Both the position numbers and the translations under genes were made by a program. 52,493 nucleotides of DNA, from positions 1 to 52,493 of the forward strand of contig CAMNMC010000089.1 of the NCBI GenBank assembly GCA_946544235.1, read 5' to 3'. Below, in pieces: positions 17,062 to 25,821 of the stretch (within the stretch, counting starts at the first letter, position 1; each line of letters starts with the position of its first letter). The DNA is from an uncultured Lachnospiraceae bacterium. GTDB lineage: Bacteria > Bacillota > Clostridia > Lachnospirales > Lachnospiraceae. Under the pieces are notes generated by a model. It was not told the DNA's origin and did not search any database. It saw only the letters and a list, made by a program, of their open reading frames with translations.

Positions 17062-18001
17062 ATGTTTTGAAAGATTGTACAATGGTATAATCAAAGAAAA
17101 TCCTACCTTTGTCCAGATGCTCGGAATGTGTCCGACGCTCGCTGTAACAACCTCTGCCATCAACGGACTTGGTATGGGACTTGCTACAACAGCAGTTCTT
17201 ACCATGAGTAATCTGATCATTTCAATGTTCAGAAATGTTATTCCGGATAAGGTCAGAATACCTGCATACATAACTATTATCGCTTCCTTCGTAACGGTTG
17301 TAAGCTTTATAATGCAGGCCTATACACCGGAGCTTTATGACAGTCTGGGAGTATTTATCTCACTTATAGTTGTAAACTGTATCATTCTCGGACGTGCAGA
17401 AGCCTATGCGTCTAAAAATAAGGTTATTCCTTCTGTATTTGATGGTATCGGTATGGGTCTCGGCTTCACGCTCGGACTTACAATAATTGGTATCATAAGA
17501 GAATTTATCGGTGCAGGAACCTTCTTCGGAATGAATGCAACCAAGGATCTCTGGGAGCCTGTAAGGGTATTTACCATGAGTCCGGGAGCATTCTTCGTAC
17601 TCGCCTTCATAGTTGCATTTATCAATTCGATTGCTATAAGAAAGGCTAAGAAGAAGGGCTGCAAGCCAAATCTCAGGAAGATTGACAGCTGCGAAGGCTG
17701 TATGAATCTTTCATGTGCGGGAAGAGATATGAATCCTGCAAAGGCTGAGGCAGTAATGCAGGCAGCTGCTGTGAAGAGAGAAGAGGCTAAGAAGGCGGTA
17801 GAAGCGGCTGAGAGTAAGAAAACCGATAAAACAGGAGAGCTTACTGAGAGTAAGAAATCCGGTAAGACAGGAGAACTCGCGGGAAATAAGAAGAACGGCA
17901 GCACCGGAGAACTTGCAGAAAATAAGAAGACCGGTAAAACAGGAGAATTAGCTGAGAATAAGAAAAATGTTAAAACACAGGAAGGGCAGGTGGAGAAGTA
18001 A
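17054..18001 (+). CDS. rnfE: Electron transport complex subunit RnfE with repeat tail
   Basis: An integral membrane Rnf subunit with six hydrophobic segments. LYNGIIKENPTFVQMLGMCP and SAINGLGMGLATTAVL at the N-terminus and NCIILGRAEAYASKN in the middle are typical of RnfE. The start is the TTG at 17054, because GGAGGTGAGG lies 6 nt upstream and homologues begin with the following SKCFERLYNG; it overlaps the rnfD/G stop by 8 nt. The core ends near residue 220 with DSCEGCMNLSC. The rest is a Lys/Glu/Ala-rich tail that includes five 12-residue units of ESKKTDKTGELT type. This tail is not a normal RnfE feature. The 315-aa length is well above the usual ~200-230 aa. Confidence 0.94.
   Translation: MSKCFERLYNGIIKENPTFVQMLGMCPTLAVTTSAINGLGMGLATTAVLTMSNLIISMFRNVIPDKVRIPAYITIIASFVTVVSFIMQAYTPELYDSLGVFISLIVVNCIILGRAEAYASKNKVIPSVFDGIGMGLGFTLGLTIIGIIREFIGAGTFFGMNATKDLWEPVRVFTMSPGAFFVLAFIVAFINSIAIRKAKKKGCKPNLRKIDSCEGCMNLSCAGRDMNPAKAEAVMQAAAVKREEAKKAVEAAESKKTDKTGELTESKKSGKTGELAGNKKNGSTGELAENKKTGKTGELAENKKNVKTQEGQVEK
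17810..17989 (+). repeat. Five 36-nt in-frame tandem repeats in rnfE
   Basis: Units start at 17810, 17846, 17882, 17918 and 17954 and encode ESKKTDKTGELT, ESKKSGKTGELA, GNKKNGSTGELA, ENKKTGKTGELA and ENKKNVKTQEGQ. They end 12 nt before the stop-codon end. Confidence 0.9.
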
Positions 18002-18574
18002 ATGAATATATTTTTATTTGCGGTTTCAGCTGCACTTGTAAATAATGTTGTACTTGTCCAGTTTCAGGGACTCTGTCCCTTCCTCGGCGTTTCGAAAAAT
18101 ACGAAAACAGCTGCGGGAATGGGAGCGGCGGTTATATTTGTCATGACCCTTGCTTCAACCGTAACCAGTATTGTTTATTATTATGTTCTGGTTCCTCTCG
18201 GACTGGAATATCTGAATACGATAGCTTTCATTCTGATAATCGCCGGACTTGTTCAGTTCGTTGAAATGTTCCTTAAGAAGAAGGTCAGATCGCTTTACAA
18301 GGCGCTCGGTGTCTACCTTCCTCTGATCACAACAAACTGCGCAGTACTTGGTATAGCTATAAGCAATGTACAGGATGATCTGACTGTAGGTAAGAGCATT
18401 CTTAACGGAATGTTTTCTGCCGTAGGTTTTGCAATCGCAATCGTTGTTCTTGCAAGTATCAGAGAGAAGACTGAGGATAATGATGTGCCGGAGGCAATCA
18501 AGGGAGGTCCTATGATACTTCTTGCAGCCGGACTTATGGCACTTGCCTTTAATGGATTTTCAGGATTATTATAA
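18002..18574 (+). CDS. rnfA: Electron transport complex subunit RnfA
   Basis: A 190-aa membrane protein with six hydrophobic segments. NNVVLVQFQGLCPFLGVSKN near residues 14-33 and LPLITTNCAVLGIAI near 103-117 carry the conserved Cys residues that, in related RnfA/RnfE and NqrD/E pairs, hold a membrane-embedded iron-sulfur cluster. The ATG starts at the base after the rnfE stop, so the two are translationally coupled, and RnfA/RnfE are homologous membrane partners. Confidence 0.96.
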   Translation: MNIFLFAVSAALVNNVVLVQFQGLCPFLGVSKNTKTAAGMGAAVIFVMTLASTVTSIVYYYVLVPLGLEYLNTIAFILIIAGLVQFVEMFLKKKVRSLYKALGVYLPLITTNCAVLGIAISNVQDDLTVGKSILNGMFSAVGFAIAIVVLASIREKTEDNDVPEAIKGGPMILLAAGLMALAFNGFSGLL

Positions 18575-18697
18575 AGACTTTTCAGATTAATGATATCAAT
18601 GTGCAGTATTGTTTCGGCAATACGGGTTTTGAATCAGTATATTTTGGATGATAGATCAGATCAGGATACTGTGTTTTGATCTGGCGGGAGAATGAAT
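18575..18697 (+). promoter_or_regulatory. Structured rnfA-rnfB spacer
   Basis: This 123-nt gap is unusual inside an otherwise overlapping operon. It contains a 6-bp hairpin GTATTG/CAATAC (18606-18623) followed by GGGTTTT, and a 7-bp hairpin CAGATCA (18657) / TGATCTG (18677) ending 2 nt before the rnfB ribosome-binding site GGGAG. It could be partial attenuation or translation control; no more can be said. Confidence 0.35.
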
Positions 18698-19489
18698 ATG
18701 AATTACGTTGATATTTTAATAGCTGCCGGCGTTATAGCAGGTATAGCAATCCTTGTGGGCGTACTGCTTGGCAAGGCCGGTGAGATATTTAAGGTTGAAC
18801 AGGATGAAAAAGAAATAGCTGTTCGTGAGGCTCTTCCGGGGAATAACTGCGGAGCCTGCGGTTTTCCGGGCTGTGACGGTCTGGCCAAGGCTATCGCCGA
18901 AGGAACTGCGCCTGTTAATGCATGCCCTGTAGGCGGCGCGGCAGTAGCAGAGAAGATCTCTGCTATCGTCGGCGGAGAAGCAGGAGAGACTGTCAGAAAG
19001 GTTGCTGTTGTAAAGTGCGCCGGTAACTGTGAGAAGGCTAAGGATGCGTACAATTATGTCGGACCGAAGGTTTGCAGCATCGCTGTAAATACACCTAATG
19101 GTGGGCCTAAGGGCTGTACCTATGGCTGCCTCGGATACGGTGAGTGTAAGACAGTATGTGAATTTGGCGCAATCGATATAGTTGATGGAATAGCTGTGAT
19201 AGATAAGGAAAAATGTGTTGCCTGCGGTAAATGTGTGGCAACCTGCCCAAGACATATCATAAGCTTGGTTCCTTACGACAAGAAGCATATTATCATGTGT
19301 AATTCCAAGGACAGAGGTCTTGACGTCAAGAATGTATGCAGTGCAGGCTGCATCGGCTGTACTCTGTGCGTAAAGAGCTGCCCTAAGGAAGCAATTACAA
19401 TGAACGGAAATCTTCCGGTCATTGACTATGATAAATGCGTAAACTGCGGACTGTGTGAGAAGAAATGTCCTGCAAAGGCTATATCGTAA
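18698..19489 (+). CDS. rnfB: Electron transport complex subunit RnfB
   Basis: RnfB receives electrons from reduced ferredoxin and passes them into the Rnf membrane core. An N-terminal membrane helix (~residues 4-24) precedes the four-Cys domain NNCGACGFPGCDGLAK (~49-64). Ferredoxin-like clusters follow: CLGYGECKTVC, CVACGKCVATCPRH, CIGCTLCVKSCPKEA and CVNCGLCEKKCPAKA. The 263-aa length fits. I chose the ATG at 18698, 7 nt from GGGAG; the ATG at 18692 is only 1 nt away. This last rnf gene is separated from rnfA by 123 nt. Confidence 0.95.
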   Translation: MNYVDILIAAGVIAGIAILVGVLLGKAGEIFKVEQDEKEIAVREALPGNNCGACGFPGCDGLAKAIAEGTAPVNACPVGGAAVAEKISAIVGGEAGETVRKVAVVKCAGNCEKAKDAYNYVGPKVCSIAVNTPNGGPKGCTYGCLGYGECKTVCEFGAIDIVDGIAVIDKEKCVACGKCVATCPRHIISLVPYDKKHIIMCNSKDRGLDVKNVCSAGCIGCTLCVKSCPKEAITMNGNLPVIDYDKCVNCGLCEKKCPAKAIS

Positions 19490-19521
19490 ATGAAGTATTA
19501 ATATTCAAAGATGAATTAAGT

Positions 19522-19552
19522 CGGATTATTATGGAATGGTATTAATAATCCG
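19522..19552 (+). repeat. Stem-loop between rnfB and nrdR
   Basis: Perfect 9-bp stem CGGATTATT / AATAATCCG with a 13-nt loop. There is no T-run, so it may be an operator or a processed 3' end rather than a terminator. Confidence 0.4.
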
Positions 19553-19593
19553 GATAACAGTATATGATAATCATATTTGAGGAGGGTTACATC

Positions 19594-20043
19594 ATGAAGT
19601 GTCCATATTGTGGTGAGGAGGATACAAGAGTTATCGATTCCAGACCTGCTGACGATGGAAATTCAATCAGGAGAAGAAGACAGTGTGATAAGTGCGGTAA
19701 GCGTTTCACAACCTATGAGAAGGTTGAGACCATACCTGTCATGATCATCAAGAAGGATAAGACAAGAGAGGCTTTCAGCCGCAGCAAGCTTGAAGAAGGA
19801 ATTCTTCGTTCATGCCATAAGAGACCTGTATCTGCAAGCCAGATTCAGAACTGTGTAAATATGATCGAGAATGATCTGTATAATCTTGAGAAGATGGAGG
19901 TTGACAGCTCAGAACTCGGTGAGATCGTTATGGAGCGTATCAAAGATCTTGATAAGGTTGCTTATGTAAGATTTGCATCTGTATATAGAGAGTTCAAAGA
20001 CGTTAACACATTTATGGATGAGTTGAAGAAATTATTGAAATAA
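19594..20043 (+). CDS. nrdR: Transcriptional repressor NrdR
   Basis: NrdR represses ribonucleotide reductase genes in response to ATP/dATP. The 149-aa protein has the zinc ribbon [15 protein letters not shown]...CDKCGKRF (residues 3-34), then the [17 protein letters not shown] signature and an ATP-cone domain ([20 protein letters not shown] onward). The ATG at 19594 follows GAGGAGGG; an in-frame upstream ATG at 19564 would add ten unrelated residues. Length is normal. No nrd genes are nearby. Confidence 0.97.
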   Translation: MKCPYCGEEDTRVIDSRPADDGNSIRRRRQCDKCGKRFTTYEKVETIPVMIIKKDKTREAFSRSKLEEGILRSCHKRPVSASQIQNCVNMIENDLYNLEKMEVDSSELGEIVMERIKDLDKVAYVRFASVYREFKDVNTFMDELKKLLK

Positions 20044-20055
20044 CGAACAGTAAAG

Positions 20056-20122
20056 CGGATTCAGATATATATACCACGGGCAGTTGAAAAATACTGCATC
20101 CTGGCATATATATCTGAATCCG
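20056..20122 (+). terminator. Long stem-loop downstream of nrdR
   Basis: A perfect 17-bp stem, CGGATTCAGATATATAT (20056-20072) with its complement at 20106-20122, encloses a smaller GCAGT/ACTGC pairing. T-rich sequence follows (GATGTTTTATGTTT). Probably an intrinsic terminator. Confidence 0.65.
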
Positions 20123-20248
20123 ATGTTTTATGTTTATCACTAATCATTATGTCAGAGATGGCAAGATTATTATATGTGTTTTAATTGACATTATTGAGTT
20201 GATTTGAGATTTTATATTGAAATATCGGTATAATGATAGGTCTGAGGA

Positions 20249-20872
20249 ATGAATTATAAGATTATTAGAGAAAGCGGAACAGGAGAGATAGTCGAGAAGA
20301 AGTCGAGATTTATCGGCGTGACCTTCCCGATAACTTCCGAAGAAGAAGCGCTTTCGTACGTAGAGCAGATAAAGAAAAAACACTATCAGGCAAGGCATAA
20401 CTGCTTTGCCTTTTCAGTACGTAATGAAGAAAATGGTTCTGTACAGGAGCGGTTTTCCGATGATGGTGAACCACAGGGAACGGCGGGACTGCCGATACTG
20501 AATGTTATAAGAGGAGCAGAGGTTAATAACATCTGCATCGTTGTAACCAGATATTTCGGAGGAACACTTCTTGGTACAGGCGGTCTTGTGCGTGCATACA
20601 CAGATGCCGCCAAAGCAGCCCTTGATGCCAGTGATATCAGAACTGTTACACACAAGGCAATCATGAAGCTTACCATGTCCTACAACGACTCCGGCAAGAT
20701 CAATTTCTACATTGCCTCCGCAGGCTACGAAACCGAACCCGCCATCTTCACCGACAAGGTCGAGCAGACCATCTACGTCCCATACGACGACCGCGAGGCT
20801 TTTATCACCAAGGTCACTGAGATGTCGTCCGCCAGAGCCGAGGTCGTTTTTGTGAGTGATGTATATAGATGA
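20249..20872 (+). CDS. YigZ/IMPACT family protein
   Basis: A 207-aa protein of the UPF0029/IMPACT family. The N-terminal domain carries KKSRFIGVTFPI, ARHNCFAF, FSDDGEPQGTAGLPILN and VTRYFGGTLLGTGGLVRAY, the conserved family core (~residues 18-115). The C-terminal DUF1949-like domain follows. Relatives bind nucleic acid or ribosomes, but the bacterial function is not settled. Codon choice changes abruptly near nt 20650: the C-terminal domain prefers C-ending codons (TAC, GAC, GCC, ATC, ACC), unlike the first part of this gene and its neighbours. Confidence 0.9.
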   Translation: MNYKIIRESGTGEIVEKKSRFIGVTFPITSEEEALSYVEQIKKKHYQARHNCFAFSVRNEENGSVQERFSDDGEPQGTAGLPILNVIRGAEVNNICIVVTRYFGGTLLGTGGLVRAYTDAAKAALDASDIRTVTHKAIMKLTMSYNDSGKINFYIASAGYETEPAIFTDKVEQTIYVPYDDREAFITKVTEMSSARAEVVFVSDVYR

Positions 20873-20942
20873 TACATTTATTGTTATTTGTTCAGTGTTT
20901 GTGATGAACAGCTGAGGATATTATAATTAGATTTAATATTCA

Positions 20943-22016
20943 CTAGAAAAAGTACGGCGGAAAGACCATCGAAAGATGTTTCATCAAGGCATTGTATTTC
21001 CCCATATCGAAGAACACACCGCTGAACACAAGTGTCAGTACCAATATTACCGGCAGTACTCTGTAGAAGTAACTGCTCTTTCTGAGAACTGCGCCGAGAA
21101 TAACAGAGAATAAACTTACATAAAGCATATAAGCAAGCATCCTGAGAAGTAACGTTCCGGGATGCATTTCTTTTATTATCACGAGAGCAATGTAGGCTGC
21201 CGTTGAGATGGGCAGAATGGAAGCCAGTATGTGAGTTACTCTTAACTGGAATCTGGCCTTTCTGTCGGCGAGAAGATATATATTTTTCTCCTTGTCAGTA
21301 AGGTATGCTGAGGTTCCGAGAAGAGCAACAACGAAGATGAAGAGAGCGGCAAACTTACGGATCGGAAGCTCAGTCTTGTTCTTCTTAACCATGCTGTCGT
21401 AGTCGTTATCATCATTGAACTGGCTCTCATAAACTCCGGAATCATCATCTGATTCGAAATACACCTCTGACAGTTCATCCTTAGCGGCTGCAAGAAGCTC
21501 TTCACCGGTCATACCATAATCCGGAAGACTGCTCTTCGCAGCTTCAACAAGGTTGGTATCAAGCTCCTCCAAAACTATCTCATAGGAGATCATCTTAAAA
21601 AGCTTACTGAAGAATATCTCGTGGCCGACGTTCGGAAGACGAGATGAGTTGGTTGTATATTCAATGATCTTCTTGATACTGCTTATATGAGCTGATGACT
21701 CGAAGAAGCCTTCGGGAATGATAAAGCCGATATTTGCCTTACCGCTCAGAACATCCTTCTTCAACTGTTCATCGGAATCAACTGCATAGAAGTGGTAGAT
21801 CGAACTTGAGGTGTAGATTGCTTCCTCGAATCTCTTACTGTCACTGCTTGTATCATGATTACAGATCGCGGCAGGAACGTACAGGGTTTTGTTCTTTGCA
21901 GGTATATTTACATATATTATGGCCATACCGATAAGTGTTATGAGCATGGCAATATAGAGGGGCTGCATAAGCGTCCTCTTAAGCATGATATAGAGTCTGT
22001 TCCTGAATAGTTTCAT
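20943..22016 (-). CDS. ABC-2 type exporter permease (second subunit)
   Basis: A 357-aa protein with one N-terminal membrane helix (~residues 15-34), a ~190-residue extracytoplasmic segment, and five C-terminal hydrophobic segments, the ABC2_membrane_3/YhgE-like layout. The external loop includes EGFFESSAHISSI and an acidic DDDSGVYESQFNDDND stretch. It lies 16 nt downstream of a paralogous permease and completes a three-gene exporter cluster (ATPase, permease, permease). The substrate is unknown. Confidence 0.82.
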   Translation of the reverse strand: MKLFRNRLYIMLKRTLMQPLYIAMLITLIGMAIIYVNIPAKNKTLYVPAAICNHDTSSDSKRFEEAIYTSSSIYHFYAVDSDEQLKKDVLSGKANIGFIIPEGFFESSAHISSIKKIIEYTTNSSRLPNVGHEIFFSKLFKMISYEIVLEELDTNLVEAAKSSLPDYGMTGEELLAAAKDELSEVYFESDDDSGVYESQFNDDNDYDSMVKKNKTELPIRKFAALFIFVVALLGTSAYLTDKEKNIYLLADRKARFQLRVTHILASILPISTAAYIALVIIKEMHPGTLLLRMLAYMLYVSLFSVILGAVLRKSSYFYRVLPVILVLTLVFSGVFFDMGKYNALMKHLSMVFPPYFF

Positions 22017-22032
22017 AATTATATTTCCTTTA

Positions 22033-23136
22033 TCAATAAATACTCCACAGGATGTATTTCAGCAGGTAGGTGAAAGGATTCGCAGCCGCTGCACTCTGCA
22101 GGAATTTAGGCATGAGTATGAGCGGTATAAGTCCGCCTGCAAGATATATAACAAGTATGGTTATGATAAATATGGTTCCGTTTGCCAGATGTTCTGATTT
22201 AAAGAACATTGTTGCGAGCAGTGTGATTGCTGCGGCAAGAACAATGACAGGAATCATTGTTATAAGTGACAGGAAGTTCGGCTTTGTCTTCGCTGCAACA
22301 AGCAGGATAAATATAAGTATATAAACCGTATAAAGTATCATCGAGCCGGAGAGCAGTCTGGAGAAGAACATAGCGACCGATCCGCCGCCTTCCTTATGCT
22401 GCCTCATGATAAATGAATTGTTGTAGCTCTTGTAGAAGCCTGTTATCTGGAAACACATGAGCATCAGTATAATGAAGATAAATGACGCTGTCAGTGTTTC
22501 ACGCAGATTGTGAGCTGAGTCGGAATTGATATTCTGAATATCGAAGATTATATTTCTTGAAGCTACATAAGCGAGGTTTCTATTGTCCAGATCATTAGTG
22601 AGTTTCTCTCTGATATCGGAATTGATTGCAAGCTCTTTAAGGATCATATTGTAATAACGATAGGCTGTCTGTGCGATGCCGAGTATTTCAGAGGCAACGA
22701 AGATCATATCATTTACGAGATGCTCTTCGAGAGACATATTATCATTAAGTATGACTTTGATCGGTTCAGCATCTCCGCCATAGAGACTGTTTATGAAATC
22801 GTTCGGAAGGATGATAAGCGCGGTGAGCTCACCTTTTTTTACAAGCTCTTTACCGTATTCAAGATCCTTTATCTCTCTGATATCAGCGGATTCCTTGATG
22901 CTGTCCATATTTTTGGCAAAGTTCATGGCCGAATCGTTTTCGGCGCTCTGCTCGGGCATATACATACCGATTGTTACAGCCGCAAAGGATTCTTTACTGT
23001 AGATCAGATCCTCGGAGTACGCCAGAAGAAGCCCCGCCGTAAGAGCGAAGATAAGAGCAGTTATAAATACACTTGGGATTAATCTGGAAGCCCTTTTTGT
23101 GTCGGCTCTCCAGAGACGTAGGAAGCTGCTTTTCAT
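22033..23136 (-). CDS. ABC-2 type exporter permease (first subunit)
   Basis: A 367-aa permease with an N-terminal membrane helix (SVFITALIFALTAGLLLAY), a long external loop (~residues 45-215) and about five C-terminal helices. It shares overall design with the neighbouring permease, suggesting a heterodimeric membrane unit. The loop contains LTALIILPNDFINSLYGGDA, similar to LPxGF segments of this superfamily. Its ATG overlaps the stop of the ATPase gene (ATGA), so the subunits are made together. Confidence 0.82.
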   Translation of the reverse strand: MKSSFLRLWRADTKRASRLIPSVFITALIFALTAGLLLAYSEDLIYSKESFAAVTIGMYMPEQSAENDSAMNFAKNMDSIKESADIREIKDLEYGKELVKKGELTALIILPNDFINSLYGGDAEPIKVILNDNMSLEEHLVNDMIFVASEILGIAQTAYRYYNMILKELAINSDIREKLTNDLDNRNLAYVASRNIIFDIQNINSDSAHNLRETLTASFIFIILMLMCFQITGFYKSYNNSFIMRQHKEGGGSVAMFFSRLLSGSMILYTVYILIFILLVAAKTKPNFLSLITMIPVIVLAAAITLLATMFFKSEHLANGTIFIITILVIYLAGGLIPLILMPKFLQSAAAANPFTYLLKYILWSIY

Positions 23137-23819
23137 TTGACGATACTCTTTCTTAAGATATTTACGTAATCCTGATCTGCACCGCCCGGAATCTGAGAAA
23201 CATTGCCGTTTTCAATCAGATAAACCTTGTCGCAGACCTTAAATACGCTTTCTTCATGTGACGCGATGATAACGATGCCGCCTGCCTGTTTGAAGGATAT
23301 TATATAATCCAGGATATCACGGCGGGCAACCATATCAAGTGCTGAGAATGGCTCATCCATCAGAAGAACCATAGGCTTATTCATAAGTATGGAGGTAAGA
23401 GCAAGACGCTTCTTCATACCTCCTGACATGCTGCTTACGCGAACATTCGCAAATTCGGAAACACCCAGACGTGAAAGAGGGAGAGAAGAGATTGTCTGTA
23501 TGATCTCTGCCTTATTCATAGGTGTCCAGATCTTCAGGTTATCAACTGCAGTGAGTTCCGGAATAAGAGGATTCTCCTGAGTTACATATCCGAAGTTTTT
23601 ACGATACTCTGAAGGGTTGCCTGAAAGGCTTATGTCATCAAGTGTGACATCACCGCTGTCAGGCTTCTTAACTCCGGCAATTGCCGAAAGAAGAGTCGAC
23701 TTACCGGTACCGTTTGCACCGAGAAGGCCGATGAAGCTGCCGTATTCTACTTCGAGAGAAGCTTCATTTATTACCTTTTTATGCTTATAGCTGAGTGACA
23801 GCTTATCAATCTTTAACAT
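23133..23819 (-). CDS. ABC transporter ATP-binding protein
   Basis: The ATPase of the three-gene exporter, 228 aa. Walker A is GLLGANGTGKSTLL (~residues 32-45), the signature is SSMSGGMKKRLAL (~129), Walker B is MVLLMDEPFSALD (~150-162) and the switch His is in IIASHEES. It starts with ATG after GAGGT on the minus strand. It is the first gene of the cluster and is divergent from htrA. Confidence 0.93.
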   Translation of the reverse strand: MLKIDKLSLSYKHKKVINEASLEVEYGSFIGLLGANGTGKSTLLSAIAGVKKPDSGDVTLDDISLSGNPSEYRKNFGYVTQENPLIPELTAVDNLKIWTPMNKAEIIQTISSLPLSRLGVSEFANVRVSSMSGGMKKRLALTSILMNKPMVLLMDEPFSALDMVARRDILDYIISFKQAGGIVIIASHEESVFKVCDKVYLIENGNVSQIPGGADQDYVNILRKSIVK

Positions 23820-24081
23820 TTCAGTACCTCATATATTTTATACAATGCCGGGAATTGTTGCTTGTATTTTTTATCTGCAATTCTTCATCATTGTATTTTA
23901 TACTGAGAGAGGTCTATTCGCAAGTGATTTATCTTAGTTTTGGAATAAGACACACCGCCTTCGTAAAAAAAACAAATTTTGTCAACATTAATATCACAGA
24001 ATCGTCACATTTTAATGATAAGCTCTGAACATAGTCATGAATTAGACAGTGAACTGACAATATAAAAAGGAGATGTTTAAA

Positions 24082-25815
24082 TTGGATGACAGACGTTACG
24101 ATGAGAGTATGAATAATGGGGATGCTTATTCCGGAGATTTTTCCGGACTGACATATAATGAAGGCGTTGAGACCGACTTCAGCAACAGGTACGAGGACAG
24201 GGCTTATTATGAAGGAAAGATAAGACCTGAAAATACAGGAATATTCCAGAAGCCACAGGTTGATGAGAGTATGAAGCGTTTCCAGAGACCGGAGCAGAGA
24301 ACTGAAGCGGCCGGATGTATGGAAAACTATCAGAAGCCTCAGACTGATAACAGTATGAATCAGTATCAGGGTCAGCCTGTTAGCGGCAGAGTTGATCAGT
24401 ATCAGAACCAGCCTGTAAGCAGTAATATGAATCAGTATCAGAACCAACCTGTAAGCAGCGTAAATCCATATCAGAAGCCACAGGTCGAGAGAGTCGGAAG
24501 CAGACTGCAGTTTACACCTTCAGGCAGTCAGTACGGCAGTGGTTCTTCGGTGAAACCTTTAGGTCCGATCACGACGCCTCCTGTTCATGAGGAGAAGAAG
24601 GATACAGAGGCTGAGGCTCCTGCAGCCGGAAAGAGTAAGAAAAAGAAGAGAGGCATGCTCACTGTTCTGAAGACAACGGCAGCAGCCATAATCCTTGGTG
24701 GATTTGCCGGTGCATCCTTCTACGGAGTCAATCATTATCTTGGTAAAAATGATACAAAGAGTAAATCAACTGTTGAAACGTCAGCAATAGCAGAAACGGT
24801 TTCATCACAGGGAATCACTGATCTGAGCGGAACCTCCGGAACTCTGAATTATGATGTTTCTAAAATAGCAGCTGAAGTTCAGCCGTCGATAGTTTCCATC
24901 ACAACGACAGTAACCACAACCTACCAGTATTATTTCCAACAGTTCGAACAGGAATCAACCGGTGCGGGTTCTGGAATCATAGTTGGTAAGGATGACGAAC
25001 ATCTGTATATAGCTACAAATTACCACGTTGTTGAAGGTGCATCAGAGATAAATGTCGGCTTCGTTGATGGCGAGATACTTAAGGCACGTATCAAGGGTTA
25101 TGACGCAAATGCAGATATTGCAGTTGTAACAGTTGACTTCGCGGATATGAAGGATTCTACAGCTGATGCGATCAAGATAGCAGCAGTTGGTAATTCTGAC
25201 AGCCTTCTGGTTGGTGAGCCTGTCATTGCCATCGGTAATGCTCTCGGCTACGGACAGTCAGTAACGGTTGGATATATAAGTGCTCTGGACAGACAGATCG
25301 AAGGCGGCTACGGAACCTACATTCAGACAGACGCAGCGATCAATCCGGGCAACAGCGGCGGCGCCCTTATCAATTCACAGGGCCAGGTCGTAGGTATCAA
25401 TTCAGTCAAATATGTTGACAGCAAGGTTGAGGGAATGGGCTTCTCTATCCCGAGCAACAGGGCAATGTCCATAATTGAAAATATAATAGAAGGTAAGAAC
25501 GGTAAGACTTACCTCGGTATCACGGGCGCGGATATCAGCAAAGAATATGCTCAGATTTACGGTTTCCCTGAGGGAATATATGTAAAAAGTGTTGAGAGCA
25601 GCTCTCCTGCAAGTGAAGCCGGTATCCACACGGGTGATATAATTGTTGAATTTGACGGAAAGTCTGTATATACTTATGATGAACTTCTGGCAATGATAGA
25701 GAAGCATGATGACGGTGACAAGGTCAAGATGACTGTATACCGTACAGACGACAGAGGAAATTATAAGAAGGTTGAGATTGAGGCTGAACTTGGCTTCTCG
25801 GTTACAAGCCACTAA
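24082..25815 (+). CDS. HtrA/DegP-like membrane-anchored serine protease with PDZ domain
   Basis: An extracytoplasmic quality-control protease of 577 aa. Residues ~1-190 are a hydrophilic, presumably cytoplasmic low-complexity region rich in Gln, Asn, Tyr and Pro, including three 12-residue repeats. A membrane helix follows (~193-215). The trypsin-like domain shows His in ATNYHVVEG (~314), Asp in NADIAVVTV (~345) and Ser in INPGNSGGALIN (~424). One PDZ domain is at ~475-570. I chose TTG at 24082, 9 nt from AGGAG; the in-frame ATG at 24073 directly abuts the ribosome-binding site. A tgt gene follows after 6 nt. Confidence 0.92.
   Translation: MDDRRYDESMNNGDAYSGDFSGLTYNEGVETDFSNRYEDRAYYEGKIRPENTGIFQKPQVDESMKRFQRPEQRTEAAGCMENYQKPQTDNSMNQYQGQPVSGRVDQYQNQPVSSNMNQYQNQPVSSVNPYQKPQVERVGSRLQFTPSGSQYGSGSSVKPLGPITTPPVHEEKKDTEAEAPAAGKSKKKKRGMLTVLKTTAAAIILGGFAGASFYGVNHYLGKNDTKSKSTVETSAIAETVSSQGITDLSGTSGTLNYDVSKIAAEVQPSIVSITTTVTTTYQYYFQQFEQESTGAGSGIIVGKDDEHLYIATNYHVVEGASEINVGFVDGEILKARIKGYDANADIAVVTVDFADMKDSTADAIKIAAVGNSDSLLVGEPVIAIGNALGYGQSVTVGYISALDRQIEGGYGTYIQTDAAINPGNSGGALINSQGQVVGINSVKYVDSKVEGMGFSIPSNRAMSIIENIIEGKNGKTYLGITGADISKEYAQIYGFPEGIYVKSVESSSPASEAGIHTGDIIVEFDGKSVYTYDELLAMIEKHDDGDKVKMTVYRTDDRGNYKKVEIEAELGFSVTSH
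24361..24468 (+). repeat. Three 36-nt in-frame tandem repeats in the HtrA gene
   Basis: Units at 24361, 24397 and 24433 encode QYQGQPVSGRVD, QYQNQPVSSNMN and QYQNQPVSSVNP in the N-terminal disordered region. Confidence 0.9.
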
Positions 25816-25821
25816 GGACAT

